A stretch of DNA of 64,000 nucleotides from Bradyrhizobium algeriense (GTDB taxonomy: Bacteria > Pseudomonadota > Alphaproteobacteria > Rhizobiales > Xanthobacteraceae): NCBI RefSeq assembly GCF_036924595.1, contig NZ_JAZHRV010000001.1, positions 1,860,001 to 1,924,000 of the forward strand. Reading direction: 5' to 3'. Of the stretch, positions 23,460 through 32,090 are shown piece after piece; within the stretch, counting starts at the first letter, position 1, and each line of letters starts with the position of its first letter. The notes below the pieces were generated by a model. That model made no database searches, was not told the origin of the DNA, and worked only from the letters and a program-made list of their open reading frames with translations. A program made the translations under genes and the position numbers.

Positions 23460-24140
23460 ATGTCTGTTACGGCTTCCAGCGAAACACACCTCCAACACAC
23501 CTTCAATCCTGCTGAGATGGGCGCCATCGCTCATCTCTACCGGGGCGAAGTCTACCGTTCGACGATCTGGAGAACGCGGCTCGACAACACGACCAACTGG
23601 GCGATCGTCACGATGGGCATCGCTCTGTCGACGACCTTTTCGAGCCCGGAGGCTTCCCCCCTGCCACTCCTGCTCGTAGGCCTGCTCATTGCCGTGTTTC
23701 TCGGCATGGAGGCACGACGTTATCGTTACTTCAATGTCTGGCGCGCCCGAGCTCGATGGATGGAAATGAATTTCTACGCGCCAATATTCACCGGTGAAGC
23801 CCGCGACGATAGCTGGCAGATGATTCTCGGGCGCGACTACACGGCGCCCCGCCACCACATTTCGTTTGTCCGCGCGGCGGGGCGGCGGCTGCGTCGCAAC
23901 TACGTCTGGATTCTCGCCGTCCAGGTGATTGCCTATTACGGCAAGATAGCGATCCATCCGACGCCTGCGTCGACCTTGTCGGAATTTGCCGATCGCGCCG
24001 CTGTCGGGCCGATCCCCGGCTGGATCGTTCTGATGGCAGGCCTTGCCTACAATTTCGGGTGGCTGGCGTTCGCGCTCGGCACGATGTGGTTCGACCAACG
24101 CCAGCACGGGGCCGCGGGCGACAAGGTGGCGATGGGTTAG
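23460..24140 (+). CDS. DUF2270 integral membrane protein
   Basis: 226 residues from the ATG at 23460 (MSVTASSETH), chosen for the GGAG upstream. The family signature HLYRGEVYRSTIWRTRLDNTTNWAI is present near residue 30. It has about four membrane helices: NWAIVTMGIALS, LPLLLVGLLIAVFLGM, YVWILAVQVIAYYGKI and GWIVLMAGLAYNFGWLAFALG. The function of DUF2270 is not known. The gene stands alone. Confidence 0.8.
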   Translation: MSVTASSETHLQHTFNPAEMGAIAHLYRGEVYRSTIWRTRLDNTTNWAIVTMGIALSTTFSSPEASPLPLLLVGLLIAVFLGMEARRYRYFNVWRARARWMEMNFYAPIFTGEARDDSWQMILGRDYTAPRHHISFVRAAGRRLRRNYVWILAVQVIAYYGKIAIHPTPASTLSEFADRAAVGPIPGWIVLMAGLAYNFGWLAFALGTMWFDQRQHGAAGDKVAMG

Positions 24141-24442
24141 CGGCAGCGCGAGGTGCCGTTGCTGATGAGCGTGGATAGACGGTCACAACCTGCGGAGCGA
24201 CGCTTGCCAGGCCGTTCCTGCTCGCCGGTGAGGAGATCGAACGAAGCGGCTACGTCCGCTCATGGTTGATGGTGTTGCAAAAGCCTTTTTGTCGCACCCA
24301 TCACAAATTTCCCGGCGTGCAGCGGCGGCGATCGAATATTGATTGAGGGGGGCACTTCATTCTGAGAGAAATCCGTCGCTGCTCCAGGAACCGTTGGGCC
24401 GGTGGGGCGTTATAGAAGCAATCCCCCAAAAGGAGTTTTCTC
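24141..24442. other. Intergenic stretch before the small gene at 24443
   Basis: About 300 bp without a supported gene. A perfect AAAAGGAG just before 24443 serves the next gene. A T-rich patch (CCTTTTTGTCGC at about 24281) could lie in a promoter. Nothing else is seen. Confidence 0.4.
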
Positions 24443-24688
24443 ATGCGCCAAGAACGCACGCAGGGCGCGCCTGTGGCTGCGCGGGCGACGACCAGCAGGG
24501 CGCCGACCGACCTTCCGACAAGTGGTTATGCACTTGTCGTGGACGGCCAAGCGAAGCGAGAGTTCAAAACCCAGGACTCTGCCAATCAAGCAGCGAAAGA
24601 CTTGAAGAGGCGTTTTCCCAACCTTCAGGTCAGAGTTTATGATGCGGAAAGAAATCGGCTTGAGCAGATCGATCTCGCGCCGGCCTAG
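24443..24688 (+). CDS. Small conserved protein, unknown
   Basis: 81 residues with a strong ribosome site (AAAAGGAG) before the ATG. The N-terminal 25 residues are polar and Ala/Thr/Arg-rich, probably disordered; the rest forms an alpha/beta-like unit (GYALVVDGQAKREFK, then SANQAAKDLKRRFP and LQVRVYDAERNRLEQI). No cysteine, no signal. The layout suggests a small cytoplasmic protein that might bind nucleic acid or another protein, but no family is recognised. Confidence 0.6.
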   Translation: MRQERTQGAPVAARATTSRAPTDLPTSGYALVVDGQAKREFKTQDSANQAAKDLKRRFPNLQVRVYDAERNRLEQIDLAPA

Positions 24689-24916
24689 TTTCGAACTGGC
24701 GCTAGCAATCGAAAATCGTTCTGACCCGAAGCGGAAGTCGCGCTCATAGGCGAAAGTAAGCTCGAAATAAACAGTCTCTGAACTGCTCGTTCGACCGGCG
24801 TTCACGTCAACCCTTTTAGAGTCTCCATCCAGGAACTGAAAGCTAGTACCCGTAGACGGAGTTCCCAGCCCTGGAACCGACTCTACGCCGCTCAGTTATC
24901 CAATGGAGGAGACATC

Positions 24917-25141
24917 ATGAAGAAGTTTCTTGTTTCGGCGGCAGCCGCAGCAATCATGACCGGCGCTGCCTACGCTCAGACGGAATTTTATGTAGTGCAA
25001 GACACCTCCACGAAGAAATGCACCATCGTGGACAAGAAGCCGACCACGACCACCACTGTGGTTGTTGGCGACGGCAAGGTGTTCAAGACGCGCACCGCAG
25101 CTGAAACCGGGATGAAGACCATCAAGGTCTGCGCGCACTAA
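24917..25141 (+). CDS. Small exported protein, 74 residues
   Basis: The signal peptide (1-20) ends AAYAQ. The mature 54 residues contain two cysteines (KKCTIVDKK and IKVCAH) and a run of five threonines followed by VVVGDGKVFKTRTAAETGMK. ATGGAGGAGAC lies in front of the ATG. A rho-independent terminator follows the stop. Small periplasmic proteins of this type are widespread and unnamed in Bradyrhizobium. Confidence 0.7.
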   Translation: MKKFLVSAAAAAIMTGAAYAQTEFYVVQDTSTKKCTIVDKKPTTTTTVVVGDGKVFKTRTAAETGMKTIKVCAH

Positions 25142-25194
25142 GGTTGGCGATGGCGAGAAGCAATAACGCCAGCTCCGTCCGTTCCCATCGACAA

Positions 25195-25224
25195 GAGAGA
25201 GGCCGCCGAAGCGGCCTCTCTATT
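25195..25224 (+). terminator. Terminator-like hairpin after the 74-residue gene
   Basis: A perfect eleven-pair stem AGAGAGGCCGC / GCGGCCTCTCT with a CGAA loop, followed by ATTC. The U tract is poor but the stem is strong and lies about 55 bp after the stop. Confidence 0.7.
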
Positions 25225-25255
25225 CACGGGCACATAGCAACTGGAGGACCAGGAA

Positions 25256-25606
25256 ATGTTGAAAGCAATGCGCAACTATGCGTTCGGCGCCGCAGCGGCA
25301 GCTGCTCTTTTTGTAATTCCGATCTCGGCCTTTTCCCAATCCATTGAAGTTGGACCGGGAGGCGTCCGAGTGTACGACGGTCGAGGGGGACAATGCGAGC
25401 AATTGCGGCGTGCCTGCGAAAACAAGGACGCGCTGGGGGAGCGGGGCGAAGGAAATTGCCGCAGATACCGTGAGACTTGCCAAAGGCCAGTTCGGAGGGA
25501 TGTGTGCGGCGAATTGAGACAAGCCTGCCTCAACAAGGACGAGTTGGGCGAACGAGGCGAAGGAAACTGCCGCAGGTATCGCGAGACTTGTAGAGGCCGC
25601 TTCTAA
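25256..25606 (+). CDS. Exported cysteine-repeat protein
   Basis: 116 residues with a signal peptide ending SAFSQ. The mature protein contains two near-identical units of about 29 residues, each with three cysteines and the pattern C-x2-L-R-x-A-C, NKD-LGERGEGNCRRYRETC (about 47-75 and 84-112), joined by QRPVRRDV. Preceded by GGAGGACCAGG. Six cysteines in the repeats suggest a disulfide-stabilised periplasmic or secreted protein. The function is unknown. The repeat arose by internal duplication, since the two units match even in their DNA. Confidence 0.75.
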   Translation: MLKAMRNYAFGAAAAAALFVIPISAFSQSIEVGPGGVRVYDGRGGQCEQLRRACENKDALGERGEGNCRRYRETCQRPVRRDVCGELRQACLNKDELGERGEGNCRRYRETCRGRF

Positions 25607-25677
25607 AGGTCGCTAATTCCTGGTGTTGCAGAGCGGGCCGGTATCGCCCGGCACCGCTCCGCGCACCGGTCATCCCC

Positions 25678-25705
25678 AGGGCCGCCTTGGTTGGCGGCCT
25701 CGTTC
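25678..25705 (+). terminator. Terminator-like hairpin after the cysteine-repeat gene
   Basis: Seven-pair stem GGCCGCC / GGCGGCC with a six-base loop TTGGTT, then TCGTTC. It has the same core as the hairpins at 10051, 10547, 11027 and 25196. Confidence 0.6.
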
Positions 25706-25882
25706 ATATCAGGACAAGCCTGCCGGGATGGTGAAGCATTTTCCGAGTGTCCAACTCAGAAAATGTACTCGGTCGCGAGTCGCAATGGAAAGCAAGCGCC
25801 AACGACGATCGAACAGGCGATGGCGAGCGCGTAGGGGATCAGTCGGGTCGCGCTCGATGAGCGCGATCCGCGCTGGTCTCGG

Positions 25883-26170
25883 CTACTGCTCGTCGAGGAA
25901 CGGCGCAACGACTTCCCGCGTCTCCTTGCTCGGCACCACCGGGACAATCTCGAACGTCATGCCGAGATCGCGGTTGTTGGCCAGCACCCATTCCTGCAGC
26001 AGCCGCAAATCGTCGCATTCCATGAGCTGGAAGCAGCGGTCGAAATTCGGCTCGATCCAGCTCCCGACATATCTCAGTCCATCCGGGAATTTGATCCCGG
26101 GATCGCGGACGCGCCGGTAGACCGGGATTGGGTCCTGGTTCTTGAAGCGCTCGATCACCATGAACAGCAT
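25883..26170 (-). CDS. DUF3303-like small protein
   Basis: 95 residues from the ATG at 26170 (MLFMVIERFKN), with GGAG six bases upstream; a TTG two codons earlier also opens the frame. The pattern MLFMVIERFK, VYRRVRDPGIKFPDGLRYVGSWIE, RCFQLMECDD and FEIVPVVPS is that of the DUF3303 family, small ferredoxin-fold-like cytoplasmic proteins of unknown function. Downstream, toward 25756, a frame with a membrane-like segment has no start codon of its own and was not called. Confidence 0.75.
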   Translation of the reverse strand: MLFMVIERFKNQDPIPVYRRVRDPGIKFPDGLRYVGSWIEPNFDRCFQLMECDDLRLLQEWVLANNRDLGMTFEIVPVVPSKETREVVAPFLDEQ

Positions 26171-26195
26171 CGGCAACTCCGGATGGGGCGCGACG

Positions 26196-26702
26196 TCAGC
26201 CCTTGCGCAGGAACACGTAGTCCGCGGAGTAGGGCGCGTTGCGATAGCTGCCGGGCTTTTCGCACTCGCCCTCGAGTTTGCCGCCCGCCGTGTTGATCCG
26301 CTGCACCGTCGTGACGCCGGAGAGGATGCCGGTGCCGCGCCCGAAGGTCACGGTCAGTTTCAGCCAGGGAATATCGTTCGGCGTAGCACCGGGCGCGTTG
26401 CCGACCGCCTTGCCGACGACGGCGCTAGAGTCGATGTGTTCCCAGTTCGGCCCTGCATAGTGCCGGCCGACGGTCTTGCCGTCGAGCAGCAGGGTTGCGG
26501 TCGGCTCGCGGAATGCCCAGGCCAGTTTGCCGTCGCTGGCAGCCTTGCACTCGTAGACCTGCGCGCCTTCAGCGTGAAGGGTGAGCACGATCGCTTCGCC
26601 GGGCGCGGCGATGGCGTCGGGAAGCGGCGTCTGGGCGGAGGCGCTCAAAACTGACGCCGACGACAGAAGCAGAGCGAGTGCGGTATTCCGGACAATCGGC
26701 AT
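26196..26702 (-). CDS. DUF3455-type exported protein, copy A
   Basis: 168 residues from the ATG at 26702; an adjacent ATG at 26705 is possible. The chosen start gives exactly the length of copy B. A signal peptide ends LSASAQ. The mature part begins LPDAIAAPGEAIVLTLHAEGAQVYECK and ends PYSADYVFLRKG. Two cysteines, in YECK and EGECEK, may pair. It is a close paralog of the gene at 26871-27377. The family is periplasmic and of unknown function. The two copies arose by a tandem duplication that also copied the 3' end of icd. Confidence 0.85.
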   Translation of the reverse strand: MPIVRNTALALLLSSASVLSASAQTPLPDAIAAPGEAIVLTLHAEGAQVYECKAASDGKLAWAFREPTATLLLDGKTVGRHYAGPNWEHIDSSAVVGKAVGNAPGATPNDIPWLKLTVTFGRGTGILSGVTTVQRINTAGGKLEGECEKPGSYRNAPYSADYVFLRKG

Positions 26703-26751
26703 CATGAATCCATGGTGTGGGCCCCGAAGGACCAACACCATTATCAGCCAA

Positions 26752-26866
26752 TTATGCCATCGGCTTGGCGAGGTTGTCCGAAACCTTGCCGAGGAAGCCA
26801 GCGCTGGTCGGCGCCGACCAGGAGCGCCGAGCTCCTTGGTCATGTAGCCTTCCTCGACGGCAGCGT
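26752..26866 (-). pseudogene. Decayed copy of the 3' end of icd
   Basis: The minus-strand stretch matches the last ~38 codons of icd (27541-27665) closely, including the run coding for GYMTK and VGADQRW, and retains a TAA stop at 26752-26754. It has a three-base loss near the stop, a frame change after ACCAAGGAGCTC, and a small deletion after CAGCGCTGG, so it cannot encode the icd C terminus. It sits between the two DUF3455 genes and ends right at the stop codon of copy B. Confidence 0.85.
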
Positions 26867-26870
26867 CGTA

Positions 26871-27377
26871 TCAGCCCTTGCGCAGGAACACGTAATCGGC
26901 CGAGTAGGGGACGCTTTCATAGGCGCCTGCCTTGTAGCAGGCGCCATTGAGCTTTCCACCCGACGTGTTGATCCGTTGCACTGTCGTCACCGGACTGAGA
27001 ACACCGCTGCCGCGCCGGGAAGCCACTCCGAGCTTCAGCCAGGGAATGTCCATCGCGACCTGCCCTGGGGCGGTGCCGACGACCTGGCCGACCACCGCGC
27101 TGCCGTCGCTGTACTCCCAGTTCGGTCCGGCATAGTGCCGGCCGACCGTCTTTCCGTCCAGGAAAAGCGTCGCGATCGGCTCGCGAAACACCCAGGCGAG
27201 TGCGCCGTCGGCGCCGGTCTTGCACTCGTAGACCTGCGCGCCTTCGGCATGCAGCGTGAGCATCACGGTTTCACCCGGTGCTGCGATGGCCTCGGGAAGC
27301 GATTTCTGGGCGGATGCGCTGACGAGCGACCCGGTGAGAAAGATGGCAGTGAGTACGGCGTTCTTAGGGAACGACAC
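26871..27377 (-). CDS. DUF3455-type exported protein, copy B
   Basis: 168 residues, beginning MSFPKNAVLTAIFLTGSLVSASAQ. After the signal peptide it matches copy A nearly throughout (LPEAIAAPGETVMLTLHAEGAQ, GKTVGRHYAGPNWEY, TTVQRINTSGGKL, PYSADYVFLRKG). The two cysteines are kept (YECK and GACYK). It lies downstream of icd in the same direction, separated by 163 bp of repeat-containing sequence. Its function is unknown. Confidence 0.85.
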   Translation of the reverse strand: MSFPKNAVLTAIFLTGSLVSASAQKSLPEAIAAPGETVMLTLHAEGAQVYECKTGADGALAWVFREPIATLFLDGKTVGRHYAGPNWEYSDGSAVVGQVVGTAPGQVAMDIPWLKLGVASRRGSGVLSPVTTVQRINTSGGKLNGACYKAGAYESVPYSADYVFLRKG

Positions 27378-27540
27378 GGTATTGCTCCGTCGTTGGTTTT
27401 TTTATCACTGCGAGCCAACGGCCGCGCGAATGCGCGACCGACGACAGGCTCCGAGCAATCCATCGTACCCCAAGCTGAGGCATGGATTGTTCGTCGCTCT
27501 GCCCCTCGCGATGATGTGGAGGGACTTGCGATAAGGCGGC
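27378..27540. repeat. Degenerate palindromic repeat between icd and DUF3455 copy B
   Basis: Contains GAGCAATCCATCG and, about 20 bases on, GGCATGGATTGTTCG, an imperfect inverted repeat related to the CGTCATTGCGAG family (AATCCAT / ATGGATT core). It has no coding potential. It is absent at the equivalent place between the icd remnant and copy A, where the gap is only about 50 bp. Confidence 0.55.
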
Positions 27541-28755
27541 TTACGCCGCCATCGCCTTGGCAAGGTTATCCGAGACCTTGTCGAGGAAGCCGGTCGTGGA
27601 CAGCCAGCGCTGGTCGGCGCCGACCAAAAGCGCGAGGTCCTTGGTCATGTAGCCTTCCTCAACGGTCGCGACGCAGACCTTTTCCAGCGTCTCGGCGAAT
27701 TTTGCGAGCTGCGGGTTGTTGTCGAGCTTGGCGCGGTGTGACAGGCCGCGGGTCCAGGCGAAGATCGACGCGATCGAATTGGTCGAGGTCTCCTTGCCCT
27801 TCTGGTGCTCGCGGTAGTGCCGGGTCACCGTGCCGTGGGCGGCTTCGGCTTCCACCGTCTTGCCGTCGGGCGTCAGCAGCACCGAGGTCATCAGGCCGAG
27901 CGAGCCGTAGCCTTGCGCCACCGTATCCGACTGCACGTCGCCGTCGTAGTTCTTGCAGGCCCAGACGTAGCCGCCGGACCATTTCAGCGCGGAAGCGACC
28001 ATGTCGTCGATCAGGCGGTGTTCGTAAGTGAGCCGCTTGGCCTCGAATTCCTTCTTGAATTCGCGGTCGTAGATGTCCTGGAAGATGTCCTTGAAGCGGC
28101 CGTCATAGACCTTGAGAATCGTGTTCTTGGTCGAGAGGTAGACCGGGTAGCCGCGCAAGAGGCCGTAGTTCAGCGAGGCGCGGGCGAAGTCGATGATGGA
28201 ATCATCGAGGTTGTACATGCCCATCGCGACGCCGGCGTCGGGGGACTTGAACACTTCCCTCTCGATCACGGTGCCGTCTGCGCCGACGAACTTCATCGAC
28301 AGGGTGCCTGCGCCAGGGAACTTGAAGTCGGTGGCGCGGTACTGGTCGCCATAGGCATGGCGGCCGATGATGATCGGCTTGGTCCAGCCGGGGACCAGGC
28401 GCGGCACGTTCTTGCAGATGATCGGCTCGCGGAAGATCACGCCGCCGAGGATGTTGCGGATGGTGCCGTTCGGCGACTTCCACATTTCCTTCAGGCCGAA
28501 TTCCTTCACCCGGGCCTCGTCGGGGGTGATGGTGGCGCATTTGACGCCGACGCCGACCTTCTTGATGGCGTTGGCGGCGTCGATCGTGACCTGGTCGTTG
28601 GTCTGGTCGCGGTACTCCATTCCGAGGTCAAAATACAAAAGCTCGACATCGAGGAAGGGGGTGATCAGCTTGTCCTTGATGTACTGCCAGATGATCCGGG
28701 TCATCTCGTCGCCATCGAGTTCGACGACGGGGTTGGTCACCTTGATTTTTGCCAT
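27541..28755 (-). CDS. icd: NADP-dependent isocitrate dehydrogenase
   Basis: 404 residues, the length of the eukaryote-like homodimeric type found in rhizobia. It opens [30 protein letters not shown]; the substrate- and metal-binding segments [32 protein letters not shown] and the aspartate-rich [21 protein letters not shown] are visible. It oxidises isocitrate to 2-oxoglutarate in the citric acid cycle and makes NADPH. Standing alone. A partial, decayed duplicate of its 3' end lies at 26752-26866. Confidence 0.97.
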   Translation of the reverse strand: MAKIKVTNPVVELDGDEMTRIIWQYIKDKLITPFLDVELLYFDLGMEYRDQTNDQVTIDAANAIKKVGVGVKCATITPDEARVKEFGLKEMWKSPNGTIRNILGGVIFREPIICKNVPRLVPGWTKPIIIGRHAYGDQYRATDFKFPGAGTLSMKFVGADGTVIEREVFKSPDAGVAMGMYNLDDSIIDFARASLNYGLLRGYPVYLSTKNTILKVYDGRFKDIFQDIYDREFKKEFEAKRLTYEHRLIDDMVASALKWSGGYVWACKNYDGDVQSDTVAQGYGSLGLMTSVLLTPDGKTVEAEAAHGTVTRHYREHQKGKETSTNSIASIFAWTRGLSHRAKLDNNPQLAKFAETLEKVCVATVEEGYMTKDLALLVGADQRWLSTTGFLDKVSDNLAKAMAA

Positions 28756-28882
28756 GATGGAGGGGGCCTTTTCTCGGAAAACCGCGCATTTGGGCGGGGT
28801 GGAGTGATTATAGGCGGCCTATAGCACTGCAAACCGGCCGGCGAAAGCCAAGCCGTTATGCACTTTCTGCCCATCCTTTAGA

Positions 28883-30610
28883 TTATATTGCTGCCTGGGT
28901 CGCCGTCCCCGCGACCACGTACCAGGTCACGAACAGGCCGCAGATCAGGGCGCCGGGCAGGCTGGAGCCGGTCCGCCGCCAGGTGAAGGTCGCGATCACG
29001 GCACAGATCGCCAGCAGCGGCACGAACTGGATGGCGACGATGGTCGAGAGCGGCACGAAGCCGGGGTCGGGCAGCGGGTTGAACAGTTTTCCGGTGAGCC
29101 AGAGAATGGCGTATTGCCCGCCCACGAGCACGATGAAGCCCAGCGTCAGCGCCAGGATATTGGTTAAATAAAGCGCCCCGCGGGGCGCGGCCATGGTCGA
29201 GAAATTGCGGTGCAGGACATGCAGCGCGATCACGAAAAACGCCGTGAACGGCACGAGATAGATCAGGAAGATCAAAAACTGCTTCGCGCTCATCAGCTTC
29301 AGCGCGACGATCCAGAACCGGAAGTCGATCTTGAAGGCGAGGTCGGCAAGCAACAGCGCCGCATAGCCGATCGCAACTGACGCGATCGCGATCACAACCG
29401 ACTGCAGGACGATGCCGCTCCGGCTGGCGCGCTTGGGCGCGAACCGCATCAGGGCCAACGTGATCAGGCCGTTGATGACGGCCCAGACCAGGATCTGGTT
29501 GGTGATGCCCTGCGGCAGGAAGGCGGAGGGTGTTAGGAACGTGCCGCCCAGTGCAAACGCCGGATAATAAGTCAGCGCGGGGATGAAGGCGGACAGGATG
29601 AAGGCCGCAGTCCAGCGCCGGCCGCTCGCTGCGGTGTGCTCGGGCATGGTGCCGTCGGCAATCTCCGGCAGCCGCAGCCGGGAATACATCGGCGCTTCCA
29701 GCAGCGCATCGAAGGCGCCGATCAAAAGCGCCACAAAACCGAGCAGCGCGATCAGCGTGCCGATCTCCTTAGCGAGCCATATCTGGTCGTCAACCGGGCG
29801 GGACGTGCCGCCCTGCAGGGTCTTTGCGAACCAGTCGAGGCTGTGGCCGATGGCCTCGTGGGAGATGTGCTCGGCCGGGTGGGTGATGGCTGGGGTGTAG
29901 AGCACCCGCGCCGTGCCTTGCGCGATGTCGCCATAGACCTTGCCGGGTTCCACAGGCCCTTGCGTGCCGAACAGCGCCCACAGCTTCGGGCTCTGGGTGA
30001 CGTCGCGGGCCTTGTCGACGCCCCACATCAGGGTCGAGAACTCTTCATATTGGGCGAACACCAGCGCCACGTTTCGCGGCCAGCTTGGAGTCCCTTCGGC
30101 GGCGAACGGCTTGCCGGTCGACGAGCCCTCCAGCACCATCGACTTGTAATCATTGGGCGCGGCGGTGGCCGCCGCCAGCACGGTCCAGCCGCCCATCGAG
30201 TGCCCCTCGAGCCCGATATTGTTCTTGTCGACGATTTCGAGGCTGCGCAGATAGGCGAGGCCATCGGGCCCGCCGAACCCGTTGGCGAAAGCGGGCGGGT
30301 CGCTATAGCCATGGCCGGTCTGATCGAGCGCGAGGACCACATAGCCGCGGCGGGCGAACTCGATGGCGAAGCCGTCCTGGGTTTCGCGCGAATTGATGTA
30401 GCCGTGGACCGCGAGGATGCCGGGGGCCGGAATCTGCGGCGTGGCGTTCGCTGGGATGTAGAGCAGGGCGCTCATGGTGTTGCCCTTGGCGCCCTTGAAG
30501 CGGATGTCCTGGATCCGGATGCCGCCAGCGGTCTGCGTGAAATGGGCGAGCAGGCCGCCCGCCAGGATCAGAACCACGCCCAGTATCGCCAACGACCACC
30601 TGCCGCGCAT
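28883..30610 (-). CDS. Membrane-anchored alpha/beta hydrolase with polytopic C-terminal domain
   Basis: 575 residues from the ATG at 30610, which has GGGGAGG upstream. One N-terminal helix (about 6-24) is followed by an alpha/beta-hydrolase domain: AVHGYINSRET at the oxyanion-hole strand, ALDQTGHGYS, and the nucleophile elbow GHSMGG with Ser138. The candidate histidine lies near HPAEHISHEAIGH (about 265). From about 300 on there are about seven membrane helices (for example LIALLGFVALLIGAFDALL and IVALKLMSAKQFLIFLIYLVPFTAFFVI). The enzyme domain presumably faces the periplasm. The substrate is unknown; it could act on lipids or esters. Confidence 0.75.
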   Translation of the reverse strand: MRGRWSLAILGVVLILAGGLLAHFTQTAGGIRIQDIRFKGAKGNTMSALLYIPANATPQIPAPGILAVHGYINSRETQDGFAIEFARRGYVVLALDQTGHGYSDPPAFANGFGGPDGLAYLRSLEIVDKNNIGLEGHSMGGWTVLAAATAAPNDYKSMVLEGSSTGKPFAAEGTPSWPRNVALVFAQYEEFSTLMWGVDKARDVTQSPKLWALFGTQGPVEPGKVYGDIAQGTARVLYTPAITHPAEHISHEAIGHSLDWFAKTLQGGTSRPVDDQIWLAKEIGTLIALLGFVALLIGAFDALLEAPMYSRLRLPEIADGTMPEHTAASGRRWTAAFILSAFIPALTYYPAFALGGTFLTPSAFLPQGITNQILVWAVINGLITLALMRFAPKRASRSGIVLQSVVIAIASVAIGYAALLLADLAFKIDFRFWIVALKLMSAKQFLIFLIYLVPFTAFFVIALHVLHRNFSTMAAPRGALYLTNILALTLGFIVLVGGQYAILWLTGKLFNPLPDPGFVPLSTIVAIQFVPLLAICAVIATFTWRRTGSSLPGALICGLFVTWYVVAGTATQAAI

Positions 30611-30833
30611 GGACGCCTCCCCTTGATTCCCCCTCACCGTTGAACCGGATTTCGGGCTGTTTGCAGCTTCGCTTTGTTTGTGATTGTTAGCCTATCCGAA
30701 AGTCTAACGCGCGCAAGCGGCGGGGCGGGAATCAAGCTTCCTTGAGGCTTTGATCGAGCGTTCGGAGAGGTTACTAAGCCGCGCAGCAGGCTTCTCGAAT
30801 TCCGCCATCCAAAAACGCGCGGCCGTTCAAACT

Positions 30834-30869
30834 CTTCAGAGGTTGAATCAACTTCAGAAGTTGAATCAG
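30834..30869. repeat. Two adjoining 18-bp direct repeats before the methyltransferase gene
   Basis: CTTCAGAGGTTGAATCAA (30834-30851) is followed at once by CTTCAGAAGTTGAATCAG (30852-30869), two differences. They end 15 bp before the ATG at 30885, so they lie in the leader or promoter. Confidence 0.8.
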
Positions 30870-30884
30870 AAAGTGAAGTAACGA

Positions 30885-32090
30885 ATGTCCGGTTCGGGCA
30901 CCGATAAAACCAAGTCTGGTTGGGACTTAGCCGGACCTGTTGTGATCCTCGTCGAGCCGCAGCTCGGCGAGAATATCGGCATGGCCGCGCGCGCGATGGG
31001 CAATTTCGCGCTTTCCCGTCTAAGAATCGTCAATCCGCGCGACGGTTGGCCGAACATCGCCGCGCAGCGGGCGGCGGCCGGCGCCGACCAGATTCTGGAA
31101 CAGGCCCAGTTGTTCGACACCGTCGAGCAGGCGGTCGCCGACCTGACACTGCTGTTCGCCACCACCGCCCGGGCCCACGACCAGGCCAAGCCGGTGGTCG
31201 CACCCGGGGAAGCGGCGGCCGAGATCGTGGCGCATGTCGGCAGCGGCGGCGGGGCTGGCATCATGTTCGGCCGCGAGCGCTACGGCCTGCAGAACGAGGA
31301 AGTGGCGCTCGCCAACCGGATCATCACCTTTCCGGTCAATCCGGGTTTTGCCTCGCTCAATCTGGCGCAGGCGGTGCTGCTGATCGGCTATGAGTGGTTC
31401 AAGCTGTCGACGGGCGGCGCCTTGCCGTTCGCGATGCCCGAACGCTCCGAGCCGGCCTCGCAGCACCAGATGCAAGCCTTCTTCGACAATCTGGTCCGGG
31501 AACTCGACAAGGTCGAATTCCTCCGCCCGCGCGAGAAGCGCGAGACCATGCTGGTGAACCTGCGCAACATCTTTACCCGCATGAACCCGACCAAGCAGGA
31601 CATGCACACTTTGCACGGCGTGGTGATGGCGATCGCGGAAGGCCGCAAGGGGCCGGCCAAGGGCGGCGTGCTCGACGGCGAACAGGCGACGCGGCTGCGC
31701 GCTTTGCTGGCCGAGCACGGGCAGGGGCCGGCGGTGCCGGGCGACAGTTCTACCGTGCGCGGGCTGGCCCGGCTGCTGCGGCGGAACCCGACCGACGCCG
31801 AGCGGGTCCTGTGGCAGGCGCTGACCCGCGACCGGCGCTTCGCCGGCCAGTTCAAGCGCCAGACTCCGGTGGGGCGCCACATTCCGGATTTCGTCTCCTT
31901 CGTGCACCGGCTCGCGATCGAGCTGGTCAATCCGAACGAGTCGGAGGCCATCGTCGCCGACCGCGCCGGCCGCAAGACGTGGCTGGAAGCACGCGACTAC
32001 CGTGTGATCGAGATGAAGGTCGCCGAAGTCGAGCGCGATCTGGTCGCGGAACTCGCTCGGCTCGAGGCGAAGCTGCGCGAGCGCAGCTAG
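30885..32090 (+). CDS. trmJ: TrmJ-like SpoU-family RNA methyltransferase fused to a DUF559 domain
   Basis: 401 residues. Residues about 14-175 are a SpoU/SPOUT methyltransferase with the three motifs: NIGMAARAMGNF, IMFGRERYGLQNEEVALAN and NPGFASLNLAQAV. This is the layout of TrmJ, which 2'-O-methylates tRNA position 32. After a helical region, residues about 290-400 form a DUF559 (Vsr/endonuclease-like) domain: LRRNPTDAERVLWQAL, FKRQTPVGRHIPDFVSF, and at the usual E-L-D-G-x2-H site ELVNPNES. DUF559 is usually a separate protein, so this is a fusion, and the altered motif suggests loss of nuclease chemistry. Start at 30885 has no strong ribosome site. Confidence 0.85.
   Translation: MSGSGTDKTKSGWDLAGPVVILVEPQLGENIGMAARAMGNFALSRLRIVNPRDGWPNIAAQRAAAGADQILEQAQLFDTVEQAVADLTLLFATTARAHDQAKPVVAPGEAAAEIVAHVGSGGGAGIMFGRERYGLQNEEVALANRIITFPVNPGFASLNLAQAVLLIGYEWFKLSTGGALPFAMPERSEPASQHQMQAFFDNLVRELDKVEFLRPREKRETMLVNLRNIFTRMNPTKQDMHTLHGVVMAIAEGRKGPAKGGVLDGEQATRLRALLAEHGQGPAVPGDSSTVRGLARLLRRNPTDAERVLWQALTRDRRFAGQFKRQTPVGRHIPDFVSFVHRLAIELVNPNESEAIVADRAGRKTWLEARDYRVIEMKVAEVERDLVAELARLEAKLRERS

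Noticed and set aside
25756..25947. Minus-strand frame ending in a membrane-like segment
   Set aside because: No start codon close to the segment; the upstream part overlaps the DUF3303 gene in another frame.
26712..28031. Plus-strand open frame opposite icd and DUF3455
   Set aside because: Shadow frame; Arg/Ser-rich and without domain.
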